NCBI GenBank assembly: GCA_003963115.1
Contig: RXJQ01000027.1
Location: 1-44,718 of the forward strand
DNA length: 44,718 nt
Reading direction: 5' to 3'
Origin: Burkholderiales bacterium
Lineage (GTDB): Bacteria; Pseudomonadota; Gammaproteobacteria; Burkholderiales; Burkholderiaceae_C
Under the pieces are notes generated by a model that was given only the letters and a program-made list of their open reading frames with translations, was not told where the DNA came from and searched no databases. How positions within the stretch are numbered: position 1 is the stretch's first letter; every line of letters begins with the position of its first letter. Made by a program: the position numbers and the translations under genes. Below are positions 8,101-17,559 of the stretch, piece by piece.

Positions 8101-11100
8101 TTACAGCGTACGGGCCACTTCCTTGATTTCGAAGAACTCGAGGACGTCGCCTTCCTTGATGTCGTTGTAGCCCTTGATATTGAGACCACACTCGAAACCT
8201 TCGCGCACTTCCTTGACATCGTCCTTGAAGCGCTTGAGGCCTTCCAGCTCGCCCGTGTAGATGACCACGTTCTCGCGCAGCAGGCGCAGGCGGGCACTGC
8301 GGCGAACCACGCCGTTGGTGACCATACAGCCCGCGATCGTGCCGATCTTGGAAGCCACGAACACCTGACGGATCTCGGCCGAGCCGATGACCTCTTCGCG
8401 CTGCTCGGGTGCCAGCATGCCGGACATGGCCGCCTTCACCTCATCCACGGCGTCATAGATGATGTTGTAGTAGCGCAGGTCGACGCCATTGTGTTCGGCC
8501 AGCTTGCGCGCACCGGCATCGGCACGCACGTTGAAACCGATGATGACGGCCTTGGAGGCGATCGCCAGGTTGACGTCGGACTCGCTGATGCCACCCACGG
8601 CGGCGTGCACGATCTGCACCTTGACCTCGTCGGTCGACAGCTTGAGCAGCGAAGTGGCCAAAGCCTCCTGCGAGCCCTGCACGTCGGCCTTGATGATCAG
8701 GCCCAGGGTCTGGACATCGGCGCCCTGACCCATGGTCTCGAACATGTTCTCCAGCTTGGCGGCCTGTTGCTTGGCCAGCTTGACGTCTCGGTACTTGCCT
8801 TGACGGAAGGTGGCGATTTCACGGGCTCGGCGTTCATCGCTCAGCACCATGAACTCGTCACCCGCAGCAGGTACCTCGGTCAGGCCCTGGATCTCGACGG
8901 GGATAGAGGGACCAGCCTCGGCCGTGGCCTTGCCGTCTTCGTCCAGCATGGCGCGAACGCGACCATACGAGGCACCGGCCAGCACCACATCGCCACGCTT
9001 GAGCGTCCCGGACTGCACCAGCACGGTCGCCACGGGGCCGCGGCCCTTATCCAGCTTGGCTTCGATCACCAGGCCCTTGGCCATGGAGTCCTTGGGCGAC
9101 TTGAGCTCCAGCACTTCGGCTTGCAGCAGCACGTTTTCCAGCAGCTCTTCAATGCCCTGGCCGGTCTTGGCCGACACGGGACAGAAAGGCGCATCGCCGC
9201 CGTAGGCCTCGGGGACCACCGCTTCGGCCACCAGCTCCTGCGTCACGCGCTCGGTACTGGCACCCGGCTTGTCGATCTTGTTGATGGCCACGACGATGGG
9301 CACACCAGCGGCCTTCGCGTGGTGGATGGCTTCCTTGGTCTGGGGCATGACGCCGTCATCGGCAGCCACCACCAGAATCACGATGTCGGTGGCCTTGGCA
9401 CCACGTGCACGCATGGCCGTGAAAGCCTCGTGACCCGGGGTGTCGAGGAAGGTGATCATGCCGCGCGGCGTATCCACGTGATAAGCACCGATGTGCTGCG
9501 TGATCCCACCAGCTTCACCCGCGGCCACACGGCTGCGGCGGATGTAGTCCAGCAGCGAGGTCTTGCCGTGGTCGACGTGACCCATCACGGTGACCACGGG
9601 GGCGCGAGGCAAAGCCTCGGCCGCCTGCTCGGCGTGCTCCTCTTCCAGGAAGGCATCGGGGTCGTCCAGCTTGGCAGCCAGCGCCTTGTGGCCCATTTCC
9701 TCCACCACGATCATGGCGGTTTCCTGGTCCAGCTGCTGGTTGATGGTGACCATCTGTCCAAGCTTCATCATCTGCTTGATGACCTCGGAAGCCTTCACCG
9801 ACATCTTGTGAGCCAGATCGGCCACGGAGATGGTTTCGGGGATGTGGACCTCGACGACTTGCGGCTCGGTCGGCGCCACGAAGTTCGATTGGCTGTCTCG
9901 GTCGCCTCGATCGCCACGGCGACCACCTCGCCCCCCCCCCGGCGCCTTCCAGCTGTTGCTGCGACCAGCGCCAGGCGCTGCGGCATCGCTGCGACCCTTG
10001 GAGGTTGTCGGACCGCCACGCTTCTTCTCGTCATTGGCCCAGCTCGACGACAGCTTCTCGGACTTGACCGACTTCTTGTCGCCCGGCTTGGCACCAGCAC
10101 CCGCAGCGGGCGCACCAGTGGCACCCGGCGCACCCTTGGGCTTGTGGATCGTGCCCTTGATGCCTTCCTTGCCTGCGACCGCCTCGACCGGCTTGGGCTC
10201 TTCAGGCTTCTTGGCGGTCAGCACCTTCTTGGGTGCATTCATCATGGCGCGGATGGCCGCCGCTTCGGCTTCAGCCGCCTTGCGACGGCTGGCCAGCTCG
10301 GTCATGCGCTGCTTCTCTTCGGCTTCGCGATCGGCGGCCTTGACCACGCGCACCACAGGTGCCTTGGGCGCCTCGGTGGCAGCAGGCGCGGCAGACGCAA
10401 CCGACGCAGAGGCGGCTTGAGCGCTCACAGCGGCTTCAGCCTTTTCTTCGACTTCCGGCGCCTCGGCGGCCTTCTCGACGGACTTGTCGGCACCCGCCTT
10501 GAGCACGCCACCCTTGGCAGCACGTTGTGCGGCAGCCGTCAAAGCAGCGGCTTCAACGCGTGCAGCTTCCTGAGCGGCAGCGCGGCGGGCAGCGGTGGCT
10601 TCCCGCTCGGCGGCATCATCAGCACTCTTGGCAGCCTTGCTACCTGCGGCTTCGCGTTCGGCCAGCTCACTGGCGGCCTTTTCGGCAGCGGCAGCCGCAC
10701 GGGCTTCGGCTTCAGCGCGCTCGCGGCGCTCCTGCTCTTCGCGTTGGCGACGGGCTTCGGCCAGTTGCTCCTCCTGCACGCGCAGGGCTTCAGCCTGTGC
10801 GCGGGCTTCTTCCTCGCGGCGAGCCAGTTCGGCCTCTTCCTGAGCGGCGTGCGCGGCATGGGCTGCGTCATCGCCTGCGGCTTCATCGCGCTTGACAAAC
10901 ACGCGCTTCTTGCGCACCTCGACCTGGATGGTGCGGGCTTTGCCGGACGCATCGGCCTGCTTGATCTCGGTGGTCGATTTGCGGGTCAGCGTGATCTTCT
11001 TGCGATCGCCACCGGTGGAGCCGTGGGCGGTGCGCAGGTGATCCAGCAGGCGCTCCTTGTCGGCTTCCGTGAGCACGTCTTCAGGCGCACCCTTGTGGAC

Positions 11101-11184
11101 GCCCGCAGACTGTAGCTGCTCCAGCAGTGTCGCAGCCGGGCGATTGAGCTCCGCGGCGAGTTGTGCGACGGTGGTCACGGCCAT
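8101..11184 (-). CDS. infB: Translation initiation factor IF-2
   Basis: This 1027-residue factor brings initiator fMet-tRNA to the 30S subunit. It has the IF2_N domain at the start ([20 protein letters not shown]), a long Ala/Glu/Arg-rich linker, a second IF2_N region near residue 460, and the G domain from about 530 with [26 protein letters not shown] and NKIDKPGA. Domains II, III and C2 follow. The long linker makes it bigger than E. coli IF2-alpha (890). A run of ten G bases (plus-strand C at 9931-9940) encodes part of a Gly-rich stretch. The start was placed at [10 protein letters not shown], since the upstream in-frame extension is not family-like. It follows nusA after 62 bases. Internal starts giving shorter IF2 forms are known in other species and could exist here. 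Confidence 0.97.
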   Translation of the reverse strand: MAVTTVAQLAAELNRPAATLLEQLQSAGVHKGAPEDVLTEADKERLLDHLRTAHGSTGGDRKKITLTRKSTTEIKQADASGKARTIQVEVRKKRVFVKRDEAAGDDAAHAAHAAQEEAELARREEEARAQAEALRVQEEQLAEARRQREEQERRERAEAEARAAAAAEKAASELAEREAAGSKAAKSADDAAEREATAARRAAAQEAARVEAAALTAAAQRAAKGGVLKAGADKSVEKAAEAPEVEEKAEAAVSAQAASASVASAAPAATEAPKAPVVRVVKAADREAEEKQRMTELASRRKAAEAEAAAIRAMMNAPKKVLTAKKPEEPKPVEAVAGKEGIKGTIHKPKGAPGATGAPAAGAGAKPGDKKSVKSEKLSSSWANDEKKRGGPTTSKGRSDAAAPGAGRSNSWKAPGGGRGGRRGDRGDRDSQSNFVAPTEPQVVEVHIPETISVADLAHKMSVKASEVIKQMMKLGQMVTINQQLDQETAMIVVEEMGHKALAAKLDDPDAFLEEEHAEQAAEALPRAPVVTVMGHVDHGKTSLLDYIRRSRVAAGEAGGITQHIGAYHVDTPRGMITFLDTPGHEAFTAMRARGAKATDIVILVVAADDGVMPQTKEAIHHAKAAGVPIVVAINKIDKPGASTERVTQELVAEAVVPEAYGGDAPFCPVSAKTGQGIEELLENVLLQAEVLELKSPKDSMAKGLVIEAKLDKGRGPVATVLVQSGTLKRGDVVLAGASYGRVRAMLDEDGKATAEAGPSIPVEIQGLTEVPAAGDEFMVLSDERRAREIATFRQGKYRDVKLAKQQAAKLENMFETMGQGADVQTLGLIIKADVQGSQEALATSLLKLSTDEVKVQIVHAAVGGISESDVNLAIASKAVIIGFNVRADAGARKLAEHNGVDLRYYNIIYDAVDEVKAAMSGMLAPEQREEVIGSAEIRQVFVASKIGTIAGCMVTNGVVRRSARLRLLRENVVIYTGELEGLKRFKDDVKEVREGFECGLNIKGYNDIKEGDVLEFFEIKEVARTL

Positions 11185-11246
11185 TGTGTTAATCCTTGCG
11201 ATGAGCTTGCTTTGAGAATGTGTCGATTGTGTGGAACTGGGTGATA

Positions 11247-12722
11247 TCACGCGAACCAGTGCTCACGGGCCTTGAGGATCAGCGCGCGGGCCTGTTCATC
11301 GGACACGCTCGTGATCTCGGTGAGTTCGTCCACGGCCAGGTCGGCCAGGTCGTCACGGGTGTGGATACCAGCTTCAGCCAGCTTCGCGATCAGCTCAGGG
11401 GTCAAGCCTTCCAGACCCTTGAGATTTTCCGACAAAGTCTCGACCTCTTCTTCCTTGGCGATTTCCATGGTCAGCAGCGCGTCCTTGGCACGGTTGCGCA
11501 GCTCATTGACCGTGTCTTCGTCAAAAGACTCGATTTCCAGCATTTCCTGTAGCGGCACGTAAGCCACTTCTTCCAGGCTGGTGAAACCTTCGGCGATCAG
11601 GATGTCGGCCACCTCCTCGTCCACATCGAGCTTGTCGACGAAGACCTTGCGGATGGAGTCGGACTCGACGGCCTGCTTCTGGGCCGATTCCTCGGCCGTC
11701 ATGATGTTGATGCGCCAACCGGTCAGGTCGGACGCCAGACGCACGTTCTGACCACCGCGGCCGATGGCGATGGCGAGGTTCTCCTCGTCCACGACCACGT
11801 CCATGGCGTGCTGCTCTTCGTCCACGAAGATCGACTGCACATTGGCCGGTGCCAGGGCGCCGATCACGAACTGGGCGGGATCTTCAGACCACAGCACGAT
11901 GTCGACACGTTCGCCGGCCAGCTCGTTGGTCACGGCGGTGACACGCGAGCCGCGCACACCCACGCAGGTGCCGATCGGGTCGACACGCTTGTCGTGCGAG
12001 AGCACGGCGATCTTGGCGCGCGAACCGGCATCGCGGGCGCAGCTCTTGATCTCCAGCAGGCCTTGCTCGATCTCGGGCACTTCCTGGCGGAACAGCTCGA
12101 TCATGAAATCAGGCGCCGAGCGCGACAGCATGATCTGCGGGCCACGGGCCAGCGAATCCACACCCAGCATGTAGGCGCGAACGCGGTCGCCGGAACGCAG
12201 GTTTTCCTTTGGAATCATCTCGGAGCGCTTGAGGCGGCCTTCGACGCGGCCCGACTCGACGATGATGTCGCCCTTGTCCAGACGCTTGACGGTCCCAACG
12301 AAGATCTTTTCGCCGCGCGAGAGGAAATCGCTCAGCAGCTGTTCGCGCTCGGCATCACGGATCTTTTGCAGGATCACCTGCTTGGCAGCCTGCGCACCGA
12401 TACGGCCGATGGGCACGGACTCGATGCCCTCTTCGATGTAGTCATCGACCTCGATGTCGGGGATTTGCTCCTGGGCTTCGAACAGCAGGATTTCAGCATC
12501 CGGAATTTGCAAGCCGGCCTCATTGGGCACGACATGCCAGCGACGGAAAGTCTCGTAGTTGCCGCTTTCACGGTCGATCGACACACGGATGTCGACCTCA
12601 CCTTGATACAGCTTCTTGGTTGCAGAGGCCAGAGCGGACTCGACGGCACCAAACACCACTTCACGGTCCACGCTTTTTTCGCGAGAAATAGCGTCCACCA
12701 ACATCAGCAATTCGCGATTCAT
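11247..12722 (-). CDS. nusA: Transcription termination/antitermination factor NusA
   Basis: The 491-residue product has the full NusA layout: an N-terminal RNA polymerase-binding domain ([23 protein letters not shown]), an S1 domain near 135-200 ([20 protein letters not shown]), KH domains near 200-345 with [21 protein letters not shown] and [18 protein letters not shown], and two C-terminal acidic helix-hairpin-helix repeats ([13 protein letters not shown] and [15 protein letters not shown] regions). NusA controls pausing, hairpin-dependent termination and rRNA antitermination. Its ATG overlaps the rimP TAA by one base. In E. coli NusA also represses its own operon through leader terminators, which is relevant to the leader seen here. 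Confidence 0.97.
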   Translation of the reverse strand: MNRELLMLVDAISREKSVDREVVFGAVESALASATKKLYQGEVDIRVSIDRESGNYETFRRWHVVPNEAGLQIPDAEILLFEAQEQIPDIEVDDYIEEGIESVPIGRIGAQAAKQVILQKIRDAEREQLLSDFLSRGEKIFVGTVKRLDKGDIIVESGRVEGRLKRSEMIPKENLRSGDRVRAYMLGVDSLARGPQIMLSRSAPDFMIELFRQEVPEIEQGLLEIKSCARDAGSRAKIAVLSHDKRVDPIGTCVGVRGSRVTAVTNELAGERVDIVLWSEDPAQFVIGALAPANVQSIFVDEEQHAMDVVVDEENLAIAIGRGGQNVRLASDLTGWRINIMTAEESAQKQAVESDSIRKVFVDKLDVDEEVADILIAEGFTSLEEVAYVPLQEMLEIESFDEDTVNELRNRAKDALLTMEIAKEEEVETLSENLKGLEGLTPELIAKLAEAGIHTRDDLADLAVDELTEITSVSDEQARALILKAREHWFA

Positions 12723-13393
12723 TATTTCTGACCTCCGAGTTCTTGCGCCTCATCTACGGCAACACCACCTGCAGCCGGGGTTGCCGCCCGACTGCTACGC
12801 CCTTTGAAACTCACTTCCGGCACCAGACGGGCCTCGCGGATTTCATCGAGCGTGAAACCTAAAACCTGATCCACATCCTGGGCGGGCTGGACGACACCCT
12901 TGGCCTGGTCCTTGGCGAGCTTCTTGGCTGCCGTCTTGGACAAGGGCTTGACGGCCTCGGCCGACCTCAACACCAATCCCCAGGCCTGCCCGGCTTCGAT
13001 CTGGGCAGGGTCGGCGTCTTGCTGTCCATTTTGCGGATAGCACAAGATGCCGCTGTATTTCTTGCGCCCCTGGAAAGGCAGCTTCAGCGAGATTGCGACT
13101 TCCTCGCCCACGAAACGCGCAAAATGCGCGGGAGTCTTGAGCGGGCGATCCACGCCGGGCGAAGACACCTCCAGGCGAGCGTAATCGGCATCGACCGTTT
13201 CCAGCGCATACTGCAACTGCCGCGTGACTTTCTCGCAGTCGTCCACGGTAACCAGGTCACCGGGCAGGTCATAGGCATGATCGGGCAGGCGGTCGATGTA
13301 CACGCGCAGCAAACCATGCGAACTGCGTTCGCAGTCCACAAGCTCGTAACCAAGGCCGGTCACGGTGGTTTCAACTACATTCAGCCAAGTCAT
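12722..13393 (-). CDS. rimP: Ribosome maturation factor RimP
   Basis: This 223-residue protein is a 30S assembly factor. It begins with [17 protein letters not shown], the usual RimP opening, followed by [23 protein letters not shown] and the hallmark [26 protein letters not shown]. It is longer than the usual 150-160 residues: a Lys/Ala-rich insertion (about 145-185) and a tail after the conserved [20 protein letters not shown] add length. An ATG at 13393 was chosen because the conserved domain starts there and the upstream open frame has no family features. Its TAA overlaps the nusA ATG by one base. It is the first gene of the operon, about 45 bases downstream of an intrinsic terminator in the leader. 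Confidence 0.93.
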   Translation of the reverse strand: MTWLNVVETTVTGLGYELVDCERSSHGLLRVYIDRLPDHAYDLPGDLVTVDDCEKVTRQLQYALETVDADYARLEVSSPGVDRPLKTPAHFARFVGEEVAISLKLPFQGRKKYSGILCYPQNGQQDADPAQIEAGQAWGLVLRSAEAVKPLSKTAAKKLAKDQAKGVVQPAQDVDQVLGFTLDEIREARLVPEVSFKGRSSRAATPAAGGVAVDEAQELGGQK

Positions 13394-13439
13394 CCAGTCG
13401 CAAATCCAGTCGTAGCAAGAAACTAAAAAACAGTCGAGC

Positions 13440-13469
13440 AAAAAAAATGGGCCGGAAGACCCGCCCATT
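13440..13469 (-). terminator. Intrinsic terminator in the rimP operon leader
   Basis: On the minus strand AATGGGCGGG, a TCTT loop and CCGGCCCATT form a 10-bp stem with one internal G-G mismatch, followed by a run of T bases. This is a textbook intrinsic terminator, but it lies upstream of rimP and downstream of a likely promoter at 13594-13622. No minus-strand gene ends here, because the neighbour fabI runs the other way. It therefore probably works as an attenuator or ends a short leader RNA. Confidence 0.72.
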
Positions 13470-13476
13470 CGTGACA

Positions 13477-13491
13477 AGCACGAGACGTGCT
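13477..13491 (-). promoter_or_regulatory. Leader hairpin upstream of the attenuator-like terminator
   Basis: AGCACG and CGTGCT form a perfect 6-bp stem with a three-base loop, about 8 bases before the terminator stem on the minus strand. It may be part of a pausing or antitermination structure in the rimP leader. No open frame of convincing length was seen in the leader, so a leader peptide mechanism is not supported. Confidence 0.4.
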
Positions 13492-13593
13492 GCTTTATGC
13501 ACCGTGGGGCGTCCGTACTGCGTCGTTGCAAGCACTGCAAGCACGCACAAACGCCACAAGCAACGGTCTTTCCGTAAAAGCAGCCAATCTCGG

Positions 13594-13622
13594 ATTTTAG
13601 CCTGAGGAAGAGGCTCGGGCAA
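13594..13622 (-). promoter_or_regulatory. Candidate sigma-70 promoter of the rimP-nusA-infB operon
   Basis: Minus-strand TTGCCC (plus 13617-13622) and TAAAAT (plus 13594-13599) are separated by exactly 17 bases. The -10 matches 5 of 6 consensus positions and the -35 matches 4 of 6. Transcription would begin near 13587, giving a leader of about 195 bases before rimP that contains the hairpin and the terminator. The position, between divergently oriented fabI and rimP, is right for an operon promoter. Confidence 0.55.
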
Positions 13623-13701
13623 GACGTGCGCCACAAATTCTCTGATTCGCCGCAGCCATGCCAAAATTCGCGCCTGGTTTAGCACCCCTTATGGAGACCT
13701 C

Positions 13702-14493
13702 ATGGGATTTCTTGCCGGCAAACGCCTGCTGATCACCGGCCTGCTGTCCAACCGCTCGATCGCCTATGGCATCGCCAAGGCCTGCAAGCGCGAAGGCGCC
13801 GAGTTGGCTTTCAGCTACGTTGGCGAACGCTTCAAGGACCGGATCACCGAGTTCGCCAAGGAATTCGATTCCGAGCTGATCTTCGACTGCGACGTGGGCA
13901 GCGACGAGCAGATCGACGCCATGTTCGCCGACCTGGCCAAAACCTGGCCCCGTTTCGACGGTTTCGTGCATTCCATCGGCTTTGCACCGCGCGAAGCCAT
14001 CGCAGGCGATTTCCTTGAAGGCCTGTCGCGCGAGGGTTTCCGCATTGCGCACGACATCTCGGCCTACAGCTTTCCTGCCATGGCCAAGGCTGCGCTGCCC
14101 TATTTGAACGAGCGCGCCGCCCTGCTGACGCTGTCCTACCTGGGCGCCGAGCGGATCGTGCCAGCCTACAACACCATGGGTCTGGCCAAGGCCTCGCTGG
14201 AAGCCAGCGTGCGCTACACCGCAGCCAGCCTGGGGCCCAAGGGCATCCGCGCCAATGGCATCTCGGCCGGCCCGATCAAGACCCTGGCAGCCTCCGGGAT
14301 CAAGGGTTTTTCCAAGATCCTGAGCGTGGTCGAGGAGAACGCACCGCTGCGCCGCAACGTCACCATTGAAGACGTGGGCAATGTCGCAGCCTTCATGCTG
14401 TCCGACCTGGCTGCGGGCGTGACCGCCGAAATCACCTACGTGGACGGCGGCTTCAGCCACGTGATGGGCGGCCTTGGCGAAGCCGCTCTCTGA
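13702..14493 (+). CDS. fabI: Enoyl-[acyl-carrier-protein] reductase (NADH) FabI
   Basis: The 263-residue product catalyses the last step of each round of fatty acid elongation and is the family bound by triclosan. It has the divergent dinucleotide-binding start [20 protein letters not shown] (6-25). Catalytic Tyr146, Tyr156 and Lys163 lie in [19 protein letters not shown], with the same numbering as the E. coli enzyme. [20 protein letters not shown] follows. A GGAG ribosome site lies five bases before the ATG. It is divergent from the rimP operon and convergent with the GlxA-type regulator, whose stop codon is 3 bases away. Nothing suggests a co-transcribed partner. Confidence 0.97.
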   Translation: MGFLAGKRLLITGLLSNRSIAYGIAKACKREGAELAFSYVGERFKDRITEFAKEFDSELIFDCDVGSDEQIDAMFADLAKTWPRFDGFVHSIGFAPREAIAGDFLEGLSREGFRIAHDISAYSFPAMAKAALPYLNERAALLTLSYLGAERIVPAYNTMGLAKASLEASVRYTAASLGPKGIRANGISAGPIKTLAASGIKGFSKILSVVEENAPLRRNVTIEDVGNVAAFMLSDLAAGVTAEITYVDGGFSHVMGGLGEAAL

Positions 14494-14496
14494 GCA

Positions 14497-15498
14497 TCAA
14501 GACGCATGGGGAAGCCGATGCTGCTGCCGGTAGGCGGCGGGCGTCATGCCCACCAGCTTCTTGAACAGGCGCCCAAAGGCAACCCGGTCCTGGTAACCCA
14601 CCAGGGCCGCGATCTCCGGCACCGGCAAGCGCTCTGATTCGAGCAGAGCCTTGCTGCGCTCGATGCGCACCGCCTGCACGTACTGCACAGGCGTCGTGCC
14701 GGTGGCAGCCAGAAACCGACGCTGCAGCGTTCTGACGCTGACGTGAATCGTGGCGGCCATCTCCTCCAAACTGAAAGACTCGTGACAACGGGACGCCAGC
14801 TGCCCCTGCAGCCGCGCCACCTCCTTGTCCGCATGCCGGCGTCCACCTGCCACAGGCATGAAGCGCGATTGAGGACCCCGATGCAGATCGGTCACCAGCC
14901 ATTGCGCCAATGAGCGGGCCGTGTCGCGATTGGTCAAAAACTGCACCGCATGCAGACAGGCATCCACCCCCGCCAAAGAGCCGCCGGAGCAGATCAAGCC
15001 GTCTTGCTCAATCAGGTTCTCTGAGGGCCGCACCTGGATATCCGGATAACGCGCCTGCAAGCCTTCGGCCAGCAACCAATGCGTGGTCGCGCGCCGACCA
15101 TCCAGCCGCCCCGAAGCCGCCAACAGATAGGCACCCGAGCACATCGTCACAACCAGCACCGAATCAGGTAGATCGCGCAGGGCCGCCACCATACGTGGAT
15201 GGTGCTTGACGGCCTGCGGCCCCAGCGTCCACATGGAAGGCGCCACCACCAGGTCCATCCCGGGCAGCGCCTCCACACCGGCGTCCACCCGTAAGTCTCC
15301 GTCGGGGTGGCGCACCGTTTCACCATCCTCGCTCACGCGGGTCAACTCGAAACGGTGAGGCCCTGGCACGTGATTGGCCATGCGAAACACGTCCATCAGT
15401 AGCCCCAGGCTGGCCAGACTGACCTCCTCGCAGACCAGGACACCGACTTTGTGGATGCGCCGGTTGCGCACTTCATGATCTGCGCCGCTTTTGTCCAT
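14497..15498 (-). CDS. GlxA-type transcriptional regulator (DJ-1/PfpI + AraC domains)
   Basis: The 333-residue protein combines an N-terminal DJ-1/PfpI amidotransferase-like domain (about 1-195) with a C-terminal AraC-type DNA-binding domain (about 225-325). In the first, VVTMCSGAYLLAASGRLDGR carries the Cys of the nucleophile elbow. In the second, two helix-turn-helix units are visible (SLEEMAATIHVSVRTLQRRF, then VPEIAALVGYQDRVAFGRLFKKLVG). Regulators of this class respond to small metabolites, often nitrogen compounds; the ligand cannot be read here. A GAGG ribosome site five bases before the ATG at 15498 favours this start over the in-frame ATG at 15519. It is divergent from the GST-like gene with about 95 bases between them, so it may control that gene. 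Confidence 0.88.
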   Translation of the reverse strand: MDKSGADHEVRNRRIHKVGVLVCEEVSLASLGLLMDVFRMANHVPGPHRFELTRVSEDGETVRHPDGDLRVDAGVEALPGMDLVVAPSMWTLGPQAVKHHPRMVAALRDLPDSVLVVTMCSGAYLLAASGRLDGRRATTHWLLAEGLQARYPDIQVRPSENLIEQDGLICSGGSLAGVDACLHAVQFLTNRDTARSLAQWLVTDLHRGPQSRFMPVAGGRRHADKEVARLQGQLASRCHESFSLEEMAATIHVSVRTLQRRFLAATGTTPVQYVQAVRIERSKALLESERLPVPEIAALVGYQDRVAFGRLFKKLVGMTPAAYRQQHRLPHAS

Positions 15499-15594
15499 AT
15501 CAACCTCAAAGATGTCCATTACGACAATTGTAGAAGCCGCCGCACCCAACCAGAATGCCCAGCAAGCCTGCATCGCCACACCCATGGCCACGAC

Positions 15595-16404
15595 ATGAAA
15601 ACAAGCACGGCAAATAGCCTGACGCTCTACACCTTCGCGATGTCTCACTACAGCGAAAAGATCCGCTGGACGCTCGACCACAGCCACATTCCCTACCGCG
15701 AAGTGCGCATGACGCCGGTCTTCCATATCCTGCCGGCACTGCGCATGGGCCGTCGCGGGCAAACCACGCTGCCCATCTTGCAGACACCCAAGCGTTCCAT
15801 TCAGGACAGCACCCGCATCCTCGACTGGCTGATCGAGCACTACGGCCCCCTCGACGTGCTGCCCAAGACGCAACTGACGCAGATCCGCGATGTGGAGCGG
15901 CGCTTCGACGCCATCGGCAAGGACGTTGCGCGCTTTCTCTACGCCAACAGCTTTGGCAGCGCCGACGCCCACATCATCCGGCTATGGACCGACTACGCCA
16001 CGCCAGGCCAGGCCGCCTTCATTCGCCGCGCCTACCCCCTGATCCGCTGGGCTTTCAAACGCAAGCTGAGCATCAACCCAAAACGTGCTGCGCTGGCCCA
16101 GGCCCGTATTACCGAGGTGATGGACTGGCTGGAAGCCCAATTGGCGGATGGCCGGACCTACCTGGTCGGCACGCATCTCACGGCCGCGGACATCACGGCC
16201 GCCGCCCTGCTGGCACCCATCGCCTGCCCTGCGCAGCACCCCGTTTATGGCGAGCCGCTGTTTGCCCAAAGCATGGCCGCCGCCATTGCGCCCTGGCGGC
16301 ACCGCGCCGCCCTGCAATGGGTTCGGCGCATCTATGAGCTGCACCGTGGCCAGTTCTTCAGTGATCTCTCCAGTGATCAGCAGGCAGCCAAACGCAGCGC
16401 CTGA
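15595..16404 (+). CDS. Glutathione S-transferase family protein
   Basis: The 269-residue protein has a thioredoxin-like N-terminal domain beginning LTLYTFAMSHYSEKIRWTLDHSHIPYREV, with the SHYSEKIRW motif at the usual glutathione-contacting position. TTLPILQTPKRSIQDSTRILDWL carries the cis-Pro and the Ser-contact region. A helical C-terminal domain follows (RTYLVGTHLTAADITAAALLAPI, the N-capping box region of GSTs). The substrate is unknown. The ATG at 15595 was chosen because the fold starts just after it, while the longer open frame upstream would overlap the divergent regulator gene. Possible regulation by that GlxA-type neighbour is inferred from orientation only. Confidence 0.85.
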   Translation: MKTSTANSLTLYTFAMSHYSEKIRWTLDHSHIPYREVRMTPVFHILPALRMGRRGQTTLPILQTPKRSIQDSTRILDWLIEHYGPLDVLPKTQLTQIRDVERRFDAIGKDVARFLYANSFGSADAHIIRLWTDYATPGQAAFIRRAYPLIRWAFKRKLSINPKRAALAQARITEVMDWLEAQLADGRTYLVGTHLTAADITAAALLAPIACPAQHPVYGEPLFAQSMAAAIAPWRHRAALQWVRRIYELHRGQFFSDLSSDQQAAKRSA

Positions 16405-16504
16405 ATGACCTGGATCACGCACTTGATGCTGATTCGCCCCAGCACCGGACTATGCACCGCTGGGCAGGCTTGGCAGAATCAAGGTGTGAACCGGAGGACA
16501 TCAC

Positions 16505-16783
16505 ATGGACAAGACAGAGCTGAGCTCACTGCTCAAGAAGTTGCAGGCCGAGCTGGAGTCGGGTGGCCAGACCATCGATGAAGGGCTCAAGCAGCAGTTG
16601 CAATTGCTGGATCAGGATATTCAGAAGATCTTGGTGCATGGCAGCGCCGTGGTACGCCAGGACAGCGAGGCATCCCTGGAAGAAAGAGCGCAAGAGATCG
16701 AGGCGAGATTCGCCAGCGAGCACCCCTATCTGGCCAGCACCCTGCGCGATGTGATGGACACGCTGGGCAAGATGGGCATCTGA
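16505..16783 (+). CDS. DUF4404 family protein
   Basis: This small protein of 92 residues is acidic and almost wholly helical, with a heptad-like N-terminal half ([31 protein letters not shown]) and the C-terminal [27 protein letters not shown]. The pattern fits DUF4404, short proteobacterial proteins of unknown function that end in a P-x-L/I-A-x-x-L-R-x-x-x-D-x-L segment. It has no signal peptide or membrane segment. A strong GGAGG ribosome site lies seven bases before the ATG. It follows the GST-like gene by 100 bases, so co-transcription is possible but not certain. Confidence 0.78.
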   Translation: MDKTELSSLLKKLQAELESGGQTIDEGLKQQLQLLDQDIQKILVHGSAVVRQDSEASLEERAQEIEARFASEHPYLASTLRDVMDTLGKMGI

Positions 16784-16794
16784 ACAGACACGCT

Positions 16795-16883
16795 CGTTTC
16801 AAACAGATTCCTCCACCCGAATCTGACCACATAGCGCCGTTTTGCCAGAGCACGCCAAAATCAACCAAACCGTTTCAAACAGA
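16795..16883. repeat. Pair of 13-bp direct repeats upstream of the GQDG-motif gene
   Basis: CGTTTCAAACAGA occurs at 16795-16807 and again at 16871-16883, 76 bases apart start to start. Each contains the near-palindrome GTTTCAAAC, and a partial third copy, GCGTTTCAA, lies near 16914. They sit in the 218-base gap before the secreted protein gene at 17002 and could be paired operator sites. The regulator is unknown. Confidence 0.45.
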
Positions 16884-17001
16884 CTGTTGTTTCCAGCGCT
16901 TATCACCTAGGCAGGCGTTTCAATGTGCGTCAGGATGCACGACGCGGGCTTGCACACCGAGCCCCGCGCGTCCATCACATCAACCTTTCGGGAAAGATCA
17001 C

Positions 17002-17559
17002 ATGAGCACATTCAAGCGTTCCGCGCTGGCCATCGTTTTGTCTGGCCTGGGCATGGCGGCCTCCGCCATGAGCCCTGTTCAAGATCAGGATCTCCGTCAG
17101 ATCAGCGGCCAGGATGGCGTGTCCATCGCTGGCGACCTCAATATCAACATCGGCTCTTTCAAGTACACGGACACCGACCCGACCGGCGGCTCCGTGTCAT
17201 TCAACAACATCGGCATCAAAGGGATGTTCGTGATGACCATCGACATCCTGGACTCCGGTGAGATCACCACCTCGATCCTGCAGTCGATGGCCAAGTACAT
17301 CGGTTACCGCAATGCCCTGCACGAATCGGTCAAGCTGCTGCCTTACGACGCCACCGACAACCCCGCAGGGGCCGGCATCTACGACGGCGCATCAGACGTG
17401 GTGCAGTTCGCCTTCCCCAACGCCCACCTGGACAGCCGCCTGACACCCAGCATCACCGTGGCCTCCATCACCATGGGCAACAGCAGCAAGTCGTTTGGCA
17501 GTTTCGCCATCAACAACATCGACATGCAGGGCACCAAGATCTGGATGTGGGCTCACTGA
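17002..17559 (+). CDS. Secreted protein with GQDG motif (DUF6160-like)
   Basis: The 185-residue product starts with a Sec signal peptide ([20 protein letters not shown]; cleavage likely near residue 22). The mature start reads [22 protein letters not shown]-x-x-L-x-x-(I/V)-x-G-Q-D-G motif just after the signal is typical of a set of proteobacterial exported proteins such as DUF6160. The remainder is rich in beta-forming, Gly/Asn/Ser-containing segments ([34 protein letters not shown]), suggesting a beta-solenoid or beta-sandwich surface protein. No catalytic motif is seen. The gene stands alone behind paired direct repeats. Its last 7 bases overlap the end of the convergent ABC ATPase gene. 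Function unknown; family name tentative. Confidence 0.72.
   Translation: MSTFKRSALAIVLSGLGMAASAMSPVQDQDLRQISGQDGVSIAGDLNINIGSFKYTDTDPTGGSVSFNNIGIKGMFVMTIDILDSGEITTSILQSMAKYIGYRNALHESVKLLPYDATDNPAGAGIYDGASDVVQFAFPNAHLDSRLTPSITVASITMGNSSKSFGSFAINNIDMQGTKIWMWAH

Noticed and set aside
7807..11115. Plus-strand open frame of about 1100 codons antisense to infB
   Set aside because: Same cause: GC-rich codon bias of infB. The translation is low complexity and unlike any family.
13470..13593. tRNA gene in the rimP leader, as in the E. coli metY-rimP arrangement
   Set aside because: No cloverleaf, anticodon arm or GGTTCGAATCC-type T arm could be found on either strand.
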